Assembly: GCA_016196785.1 (NCBI GenBank)
Contig: JACPXA010000259.1
Coordinates: forward strand, 1-6,574
Length of the DNA: 6,574 nucleotides
Source: Elusimicrobiota bacterium
Lineage (GTDB): Bacteria; Elusimicrobiota; Elusimicrobia; 2-01-FULL-59-12; JACPXA01
Direction of reading: 5' to 3'
A program made the position numbers and the translations under genes. Of this stretch, positions 1 to 5,661 are shown one piece after another. Under the pieces are notes generated by a model. It saw only the letters and a list, made by a program, of their open reading frames with translations, was not told where the DNA came from and did no database searches. Each line of letters opens with the position of its first letter. Position 1 is the stretch's first letter.

Positions 1-3000
1 GCTGGCCGTTTTGTGGGCGGTTATTCGTTTCAGTCGCATCCATGCGATACTGAAGAAGTGGGGCAAACCAGGCGACGACCTTCAAGCGCGATTCCACTCC
101 AATGTTTTGGGACAGTGATTTGGGAAACCTGAGGTCCACGGTACCATTGACCGCCTGGGGACTGGAGGTTGATGAGAACACCAGGCGTTCCTCCGCTCGC
201 TTCAAGGTGTACGAAGGGGTGAGGGTGAAGTTTTTCAGGGGTTGGAAGGGGAGGCGCCCCGTCACTTCATCGGTAAACACCGTTTGGCGAGCCACGTCGA
301 ACCCTTGTCCCTGCGCCACCTTCGTTTGGACGAGCGCCTGTGAGAACTGAAGGAAATCATTGGTGCGGCTATATCCAATGGTTAGTTGTGTAGGGAGCAA
401 GGCAAAGCGAACAGGGTTGGTGTAGTCAAGGGTCGTGCGGTAGGTGTCAACCGCGTTCTCACGCTGCAAGGTGGTGTTGTCAGAAATCGTCTTATTGTAC
501 GTCAGCTTGACTGTTGGATACTTGGGAATTGTGAGGGTGCCATCGGCGCTTCCTCGGATACTGAGCACCCGGCCCTCCTGGAGCCGAGAGACCAGGTTTG
601 GATCCCGGACGTCCGTGACCGATGGGGTAATGGTGAGGGAACGGTTCACATCGAAATTCATCGGAAAGACCTTCAACCGAGAAACCTTGAGGTAACCGCT
701 GCGTTCATCCAGGTCTTGGTTGGTGATGGCGCTGGCCAACGTCTCGAAGTTTCGGTCAATGGTTTTCCATTTAACCCCCCAGGTTGCCCACCGAGGCCAT
801 TCGAAATCCCCCTGCAGTCGCTTGGCGGTTCCCGCACGCGTGCGGGAATCGGTCATGTGGATTTCGTCCACGACGAGTTTCCCTGCGGCGATGGCCGAAG
901 TGGAAGCATTTTTGACCCCCATCCTGAGTTGTCCGATGTTGGTCAGCGATGGTGCCCCAACAACCCGGACCGTCCCCCCAAACAAGGGGTCGGCTGCCCA
1001 GGTTGAGGCACGGCCCGAGTTGGTCGGGTCCTGCTGAACGACCGTGAGCACCCGCCAGCCGCTCCACGTGACCGGAATGCTGTATTCGAAGAAGTCACCC
1101 TCCCCCCCTGCACGCAGGAAAAAGGTTTCACGCTGTGTATTGGAGGGATCTCCGAAGAGAAAGAAGCGGAATTTCTGGTATTTTGAAAAGTCGAGAGGTT
1201 TCGTGAACACCTCTCGGGTGGAAACCTCCCCGTTGCCATCGAGGCTATAACGGAACTCCAAGGCCTGTTCCTTCCGATTGATGAGATCCTTGTCCGTGAG
1301 GTCATAAAGATTCTTGTATTCATTTTTAAAGGTCGGGTCGTCAAAAGGACGAAAGTCCGGGTCATCCTGCGTGTTCTTAGCGGCAATGTTTAAGGTGCTC
1401 CCGGAGGAAACCGTGGGAGCTTCCCACTTGTTGCCGACCACGTTTAGGTTTCCGAGTTTGATGACACCCGATTTCTGTCCACGCAGCATGACCCGCACTT
1501 GCTTGACGGCGGTCCACTGAGTGGAATCGGCGATCTTGAGCGGAACTCGGAAAAACTTCCAGCCCTGCCAATCCACCCTCGTGTGGGTGGCGGTGCCTCC
1601 GTTTGCAAGGATCTCTACGAGGGGCTGGTCGGTCGTGCCATACACGCCTGGGCTGGGGATGTCATCGCGGGTTCTTAAGACCCCATCCCCATCAAAGTCC
1701 TGGGTATCCAATCGGCCGTTCCCTGAGCCTGTTCGGGCGTCACGGACAGGGTCGGTCCGCCCTGGATCCCGGTAGGGAAATCCGATATCTTCCCCAGCGT
1801 CGAGCGTGCCATTGTTGTTCGCGTCTTCAGTCGCCAGGACCCCGTTCGAGTTGATGTTTTCATTAAACGCGCCGAGCTCAACGGTCAACTGCGTGTTATT
1901 TGTGGCACTGGTGCTGCCATCGCCAAAGATGGCCAACTCCACGAAGAGTTTTTTGGAGAAATCTCGCCCGATCTTTGAGAATGGTTGCACCAAGGACACC
2001 GCCGTCGCCCCCGGCGTTAACGTAAGATCGTAATCCAATCGAAGGATTTGGATCTTGTCGTCCTTATTGGACGCCCCGGGGTTGATCGCATCAATCTTTT
2101 CTTCTTCATTACTGAACCGGAGGGAGTCTAGTCGAGACAACTGTCCGGTTTCACCTTGATTGGGGTGCGCCGCGCGCTGCCAGGATTCTTTGAGCAGGCT
2201 CGCTTGATCGTCCTGTTTCACCCCTTCCATCGCCTCAACCAGCGCTTTCCCAAAGGTGTTGGGGTCCCGTCGGCTTTGCGCCACTTCCCCAGCGAACGTC
2301 GATTTTAACGGGAAACGCCCGACTGTCAAATTTTGCAGCTTGGAATCCGCTTCATAGACCAGGATGCTGTCCGGGGTACTTCGAATGTCAGGGACTGACG
2401 TCGGCTTCGGTGAAAAGTTCAATAGGACAGAGGAACCGAAGGCGACGTGGGGGTTCAAGGCCACTTCAGTCCGAGTGCCGACGAGGGTATCCCCTCCCTG
2501 ACCGGCAAACGGTTTGTAATCATAGGTTACCTCGATTTGCGTGTTGTCGGTGATGCGGTCCTCGTTGAAGAATGTCAGGAATCCCGATTCATAGTCAATG
2601 AAGTAATCCACATCACGGGTCAATACCCGGTTGTCCATGGTAATCCGTTCACTCCCGATGACGAGGTTGGGGCGCAGAGGGTAGGTTTTCCCTCGATAGC
2701 TGTACTCCAAGCTGAACATCCGTAGGCTGGGAGGGTTCTCCCCAATGTACAGGCTGGTTTCCGGGAACTTTTTCCCCGCTGATTTGAAATTGAAAACCCC
2801 TGCTTCAAAATCCACTTCAAAATCTCTGGGATAAATGAGATCGAGCGTACTGCCGACCTCTCTGCGGTTGGTGTCCAGGATCCGAAAGATAAAATTGCCC
2901 CGTCCGTCATCACGAATGATCTTGGTCCGGCCGATGTTGTAAAACGTCTTCAATTCACGGGAGATGGTAGGCGGGTCGTTTTCCGCCTTGAGAATTTTCA

Positions 3001-4252
3001 GCTGTCCGGCGGTCCCCTGAGCGCTCAGGGACGATCCGTCCGGCAGTTTAAAGTCCACCGCGATGACATGATTTTGCTGAATCGTCCGCCGGAACACTAG
3101 GAGACCCGTGTTGAGGTCAACCGTATAATCTTGCCCTGCGTTTAAGAGGAGAAATTGGCCAGTATACGAGGTGCGCCCAAGGAAATCCGAGTCGGGGAGG
3201 GTTTCAACGGTCATCAGGGTTGTCTGGGTCCGGTTGAGCGTTCGATCATCTAACCATACCTTGAGGCTTCCTCCCTGGATCGGCTGACGGTTGGGATTGA
3301 AGGCTAAGAAGGCCAATGAGTAATATTTGCGTCGGATGTAACTGGTATCCCTAATCTCCTTGGTTTCCCGCTCAATCTTCCCGCTGAATCGCTTGGTCTC
3401 AGTAATGCCTTTCGTGCGGCTGCCGATGGCAATGACCCGCGCCTCCGGCGTGAGAGACAGCCGCCCGGCGGTCCACGGCAAGGGGATGCCGAACGAACGA
3501 CGGCTCTTGAATTTGAGATCTGCCTTGGCCCCGAAGACCTGCTTGTTAAATCCGACGAATTCTGTGGAAGGCAGCGCGAGCGTCACGTCCCCGAAGGCCG
3601 CCTCCTGCACGATCTCATCCTTGTCCCCCTTGTAGGTGACAAGGATATCCCGTTTGTCTTCCCGGGTGTCATCGAAGTGGACATTCACGGTCGTCTTTCG
3701 TCCTACCTTCCCCTCAATATCCACGGTGAGGGTCTGTTTCATATCGAAGTCCGAGCGCGTTGCTCCGAGTCCAGGGGTTCTGGCGCGCTCAGCCTCAGAG
3801 ATCTTGGTCGTTTTGACCGTCACCGCGATCGTTTTTTTACCTCTGATAGACAACCGAGATTCGTACGGGAGTTCGACAACGAATGTGGGTTCCGGAGGAC
3901 GGGCGGGGCCGGTGGAAGGGACCACGGTGACCGGCGCAGTCGAAGGGATGATAGGTTTGACGGTCACCGCAGTTTCTGGGGCTCGGCCTTCCTCAAGCGC
4001 CCGGCGCATTCGATTCCAGCGTGCCGGGAGGTACTGGAGGCTCGGGGCCTCTTCTAAGAGTTCCCCCAGTGATGGGGTTTCTTCTTCTTCGGTCAGCGGC
4101 GGCCGTGAGAAAGGTGTCGGCCAGAGAGAGAATCGTCGCTTGGTCGTTGATGAGGAGCTGGAAATCAAACCCAGCGGGGGGGGCTGTCCATAGAGGGCGA
4201 GGGTGGCCAGCGCCAGGATGGCCACCCCGTACCCATTCGGTTTCTTATTCAA
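1..4252 (-). CDS. SprA-like giant outer-membrane protein (type IX translocon family), N-terminal 1417 residues, 3' end outside window
   Basis: The minus-strand frame is open from a TTG at 4252-4250 to the left edge with no stop (1417 full codons). The TTG start gives a plausible Sec signal peptide: MNKK, then a hydrophobic run GVAILALATLALYG. A Pro/Ser-rich, low-complexity linker follows to about residue 120. Family signals recalled for SprA appear in order: LPYESRLSIRGKK (128-140); TYKGDKDEIVQEAAFGDV and VFGAKADLKF (206-248); repeated DVDYFIDYESGFLTF-like beta segments; EDANNNGTLDAGED (809-822), an EF-hand-like loop; VRVMLRGQKSGVIKLGNL; KYQKFRFFLFGD; and FEYSIPVTWSGW (ending at 1066). Barrel-like alternating strands follow module B, which ends near 1135. 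SprA forms a very large beta-barrel that exports type IX cargo across the outer membrane, and Flavobacterium SprA is about 2,400-2,500 aa. Here the calcium loops come earlier, so the protein may be shorter. No Shine-Dalgarno is visible. An in-frame GTG at 4225 is an alternative start but loses the basic N-region. Family assignment is strong; a secretion role in this organism is inferred. Confidence 0.88.
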   Translation of the reverse strand, partial: MNKKPNGYGVAILALATLALYGQPPPLGLISSSSSTTKRRFSLWPTPFSRPPLTEEEETPSLGELLEEAPSLQYLPARWNRMRRALEEGRAPETAVTVKPIIPSTAPVTVVPSTGPARPPEPTFVVELPYESRLSIRGKKTIAVTVKTTKISEAERARTPGLGATRSDFDMKQTLTVDIEGKVGRKTTVNVHFDDTREDKRDILVTYKGDKDEIVQEAAFGDVTLALPSTEFVGFNKQVFGAKADLKFKSRRSFGIPLPWTAGRLSLTPEARVIAIGSRTKGITETKRFSGKIERETKEIRDTSYIRRKYYSLAFLAFNPNRQPIQGGSLKVWLDDRTLNRTQTTLMTVETLPDSDFLGRTSYTGQFLLLNAGQDYTVDLNTGLLVFRRTIQQNHVIAVDFKLPDGSSLSAQGTAGQLKILKAENDPPTISRELKTFYNIGRTKIIRDDGRGNFIFRILDTNRREVGSTLDLIYPRDFEVDFEAGVFNFKSAGKKFPETSLYIGENPPSLRMFSLEYSYRGKTYPLRPNLVIGSERITMDNRVLTRDVDYFIDYESGFLTFFNEDRITDNTQIEVTYDYKPFAGQGGDTLVGTRTEVALNPHVAFGSSVLLNFSPKPTSVPDIRSTPDSILVYEADSKLQNLTVGRFPLKSTFAGEVAQSRRDPNTFGKALVEAMEGVKQDDQASLLKESWQRAAHPNQGETGQLSRLDSLRFSNEEEKIDAINPGASNKDDKIQILRLDYDLTLTPGATAVSLVQPFSKIGRDFSKKLFVELAIFGDGSTSATNNTQLTVELGAFNENINSNGVLATEDANNNGTLDAGEDIGFPYRDPGRTDPVRDARTGSGNGRLDTQDFDGDGVLRTRDDIPSPGVYGTTDQPLVEILANGGTATHTRVDWQGWKFFRVPLKIADSTQWTAVKQVRVMLRGQKSGVIKLGNLNVVGNKWEAPTVSSGSTLNIAAKNTQDDPDFRPFDDPTFKNEYKNLYDLTDKDLINRKEQALEFRYSLDGNGEVSTREVFTKPLDFSKYQKFRFFLFGDPSNTQRETFFLRAGGEGDFFEYSIPVTWSGWRVLTVVQQDPTNSGRASTWAADPLFGGTVRVVGAPSLTNIGQLRMGVKNASTSAIAAGKLVVDEIHMTDSRTRAGTAKRLQGDFEWPRWATWGVKWKTIDRNFETLASAITNQDLDERSGYLKVSRLKVFPMNFDVNRSLTITPSVTDVRDPNLVSRLQEGRVLSIRGSADGTLTIPKYPTVKLTYNKTISDNTTLQRENAVDTYRTTLDYTNPVRFALLPTQLTIGYSRTNDFLQFSQALVQTKVAQGQGFDVARQTVFTDEVTGRLPFQPLKNFTLTPSYTLKRAEERLVFSSTSSPQAVNGTVDLRFPKSLSQNIGVESRLKVVAWFAPLLQYRMDATETNNRPQNGQ
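4176..4183 (-). repeat. Eight-base G/C homopolymer tract in the 5' end of the sprA-like gene
   Basis: Eight consecutive G on the plus strand (eight C on the coding strand) encode the start of a Pro-rich segment at residues 24-27, directly after the signal peptide. A one-base slip would shift the frame right after the secretion signal and remove the rest of the protein. Whether the tract length varies cannot be seen from one sequence. Confidence 0.6.
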
Positions 4253-4261
4253 GTCGCTTTG

Positions 4262-4290
4262 AATGTAACAGGAGAATGTTTCGTTGTCAA
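4262..4290 (-). promoter_or_regulatory. Sigma-70-type promoter of the sprA-like gene
   Basis: Read on the minus strand, a perfect -35 TTGACA (4290-4285), a 17-nt spacer and a -10 TACATT (4267-4262, 4 of 6 matches) face the sprA-like gene. A start site about 7 nt beyond the -10 would fall near 4255, only a few bases before the TTG at 4252. That implies a leaderless or nearly leaderless transcript, unless translation starts at a later codon. The -35 overlaps the region where the opposing lptF promoter would place its own -35. Confidence 0.6.
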
Positions 4291-4299
4291 GATTTGAAT

Positions 4300-4308
4300 T
4301 GATATAAT
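4300..4308 (+). promoter_or_regulatory. Extended -10 promoter of lptF
   Basis: TGATATAAT is a perfect extended -10 (TG, one base, TATAAT). It ends 8 nt before the lptF ATG at 4317. No good -35 sits at 16-18 nt spacing: TTTCGT at 4279-4284 is poor, and TTGTCA at 4284-4289 is only 13 nt away. This fits an extended -10 promoter that does not need a strong -35. Predicted initiation near 4314-4316 would make the lptF mRNA leaderless, which agrees with the absence of a Shine-Dalgarno. Confidence 0.6.
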
Positions 4309-4316
4309 AAACCGAT

Positions 4317-5408
4317 ATGAAAATCTTAACACGCTTAATCTTGAGCGAATTTTCTTCACATCTGCTGTTTGGATTTTTTCTCTTTACCTTCATTTTGCTG
4401 CTGGATCGGTTATTCGAAATCGCCGATCTGCTCTTCAACAAGGGGGTCGGCGTCCTCAAGATCCTCCATTTGATCGGCCTTTTGATTCCCACATTGGTCT
4501 CGTTGACCGTTCCCATGGCGTGCCTGTTGGCGGCGCTCCTCACCTTTGGACGATTATCGGAGGATAATGAATTGACGGCCCTCCGCTCAGGGGGAATCTC
4601 TCTCGTCGCCATGGGGTGGCCGTTGTTCGTGTTCGCCGTCTCCGTAACGATTGGATTGATCCTCTTCAATGCGGAGGTCGCACCGGTTGCCCACGCTGGT
4701 GTTCGCCATCTGATGTGGGAGATTGCTCAACACAATCCGCTGCTCTCGCTGGAAAAACAGACCTTCCTCCCCATGGGCGAGTACCGGCTCTATGCCGAGC
4801 AGATAGACCGCAAGACTCGACACCTGGAAGGGGTCACCATCTATAAACTCACCCCGCAGGAGCCCCCTCTGCGGATCTTTGCCAAGGAAGGGACGATCAC
4901 CGTCACCACCGCAGGAGACATTCAGATGGCCCTGACGGATGGCAGTCTGCACCGCTTCAATCCATCCGACCCCGTGCGGCTATCGGAGACGAAATTCACA
5001 ACCTACACGCTCTCCATCCCGTTGGGCATGCGAGAGATTCGACATCTCCCCCGCGGACTCAGGCAGCTCAAGAGCTGTGAGCTCTCGGCTCAACTTCGAG
5101 AAGCGGTGCATGCCCATCAACCCACCCAGCATCTTCGGACTGAACTCCACTTGCGCAACGTCGTTGCGGTCACCCCCTTCATCTTCATCATGTTGGGGAT
5201 CGGCCTCGGTCTTAAGGTTGAACGGGGGAGTCGGGCGATGGGGTTCGGAATTAGCCTTTTGGTCGTGCTAGGGTATTACCTGTTGCTCATTACCGGGATC
5301 ACATTCAGTGAGCGCGGGATCTCCCCCCCCCCTATCGCGTTGTGGGCTCCCAACCTGATATCGTTAGGTTTGGCGGTCCTCCTCATGTGGCGGGTCGCAA
5401 AGCGATGA
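4317..5408 (+). CDS. lptF: LPS export ABC transporter permease LptF
   Basis: This 363-aa protein has the usual length for the YjgP/YjgQ permease family. In complex with LptG and the LptB ATPase dimer it extracts lipopolysaccharide from the inner membrane and passes it to the periplasmic Lpt bridge. The sequence shows the typical start MKILTRLILSEF, three N-terminal membrane helices (about 12-35, 53-77, 95-117), a periplasmic beta-rich domain (about 123-275) and three C-terminal helices (about 282-299, 308-330, 340-360). The cytoplasmic loop SEDNELTALRSGG carries Glu85, matching the conserved coupling-helix Glu that contacts LptB. The ATG follows an extended -10 by 8 nt with no Shine-Dalgarno. 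A run of ten C (5323-5332) encodes part of SPPP before the last helix. LptF and LptG are paralogues, so the F label rests on gene order; the family is certain. Confidence 0.93.
   Translation: MKILTRLILSEFSSHLLFGFFLFTFILLLDRLFEIADLLFNKGVGVLKILHLIGLLIPTLVSLTVPMACLLAALLTFGRLSEDNELTALRSGGISLVAMGWPLFVFAVSVTIGLILFNAEVAPVAHAGVRHLMWEIAQHNPLLSLEKQTFLPMGEYRLYAEQIDRKTRHLEGVTIYKLTPQEPPLRIFAKEGTITVTTAGDIQMALTDGSLHRFNPSDPVRLSETKFTTYTLSIPLGMREIRHLPRGLRQLKSCELSAQLREAVHAHQPTQHLRTELHLRNVVAVTPFIFIMLGIGLGLKVERGSRAMGFGISLLVVLGYYLLLITGITFSERGISPPPIALWAPNLISLGLAVLLMWRVAKR
5323..5332 (+). repeat. Ten-base C homopolymer tract in lptF
   Basis: Ten consecutive C fall within codons 336-339 (Ser-Pro-Pro-Pro), just before the last membrane helix of LptF. 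The proline cluster itself is common in the family, but coding it as an unbroken C tract is not required. A length change would replace the final helix. It is also a classic place for a sequencing or assembly indel; the frame as given is intact. Confidence 0.65.
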
Positions 5409-5496
5409 AGGGAGAGGCGGGGGCGTGGCTTCGTTCGCTCGCGGTGGGGCCGCAGGGGCTGGGAGCCGGAAGACGCTCGCCTTGTGGGCTCGCTCC

Positions 5497-5512
5497 ACGG
5501 TGGCTTCACCGT
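5497..5512. repeat. Small hairpin in the lptF-lptG gap
   Basis: ACGGTG (5497-5502) and CACCGT (5507-5512) form a perfect 6-bp inverted repeat around the loop GCTT. No T-run follows, so it is not a typical intrinsic terminator. It is probably part of the inserted repeat material. Confidence 0.4.
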
Positions 5513-5536
5513 CCAAGCGGTCCCGCCCGCGTGCCT

Positions 5537-5612
5537 CCCCCTTTCGTAAAGGGGGAAGGAGGGGGATTTCTCCGAGCCAAATCCCCCCTCACCCCCCTTT
5601 TCCAAAGGGGGG
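5537..5612. repeat. Nested palindrome of G/C tracts (REP/MITE-type element)
   Basis: Two hairpins, CCCCCTTT-CGT-AAAGGGGG (5537-5555) and CCCCCCTTT-TCC-AAAGGGGGG (5592-5612), flank a third inverted repeat. That one is GGGGGATTT (5561-5569) facing AAATCCCCC (5579-5587) around a 9-nt loop. The whole 76 bp is therefore also one large imperfect palindrome that can fold as a three-armed or cruciform structure. Elements of this AAATCCCCC / AAAGGGGG style are scattered in many environmental Gram-negative and cyanobacterial genomes. No poly-T tract follows, so a terminator role is unproven, although the structure could damp transcription into lptG. Confidence 0.7.
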
Positions 5613-5661
5613 AACGTCTCTTCAACACTTCGCCATCACCCCCGCCTCTCCCTTTCGCTTA

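Larger units (their letters stand above)
5400..5660. repeat. Long inverted repeat framing the lptF-lptG junction (MITE/REP-like insertion)
   Basis: The left arm AAGCGA-TG-AAGGGAGAGGCGGGGG (5400-5423) is matched in inverse by the right arm CCCCCGCCTCTCCCTT-TCGCTT (5639-5660). That is a perfect 16-bp core plus a perfect 6-bp outer part, separated by two extra bases on the left. The left arm contains the last codons and stop of lptF, and the right arm ends 1 nt before the lptG ATG. The 215 bp between the arms hold no recognisable gene. They include a small hairpin and a large G/C-tract palindrome. No target-site duplication is evident. It may be a non-autonomous insertion, or an RNA structure joining the two genes. 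Confidence 0.6.

Noticed and set aside
386..1006. 206-codon plus-strand open frame
   Set aside because: It lies wholly antisense to the SprA-like frame, which is continuous and matches a known family. The plus-strand translation is Pro/Arg/Gly-rich with no domain pattern.
3636..4193. 185-codon plus-strand open frame
   Set aside because: It is antisense to the N-terminal part of the SprA-like gene and has Ser/Arg/Val-rich, low-complexity translation. It is a shadow.
4223..4225. GTG as the start of the SprA-like protein
   Set aside because: It removes the basic N-region of the signal peptide and has no better ribosome site than the TTG at 4252, though it cannot be excluded.
4284..4289. TTGTCA as the -35 of the lptF promoter
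   Set aside because: The spacer to TATAAT would be 13 nt, too short. The extended -10 explains the promoter better.
4587..4952. 121-codon minus-strand open frame inside lptF
   Set aside because: It is antisense to conserved LptF sequence and shows no family features.
5276..5605. 109-codon minus-strand open frame across the lptF end and spacer
   Set aside because: It is half antisense to lptF and half a translation of the G/C-tract repeat (GGEGGFGSEKSPSFPL style), a familiar artefact of such repeats.
5592..5612. Intrinsic terminator after lptF
   Set aside because: The hairpin is strong but is followed by AACGTCTC rather than a T-run, and lptG follows on the same strand.
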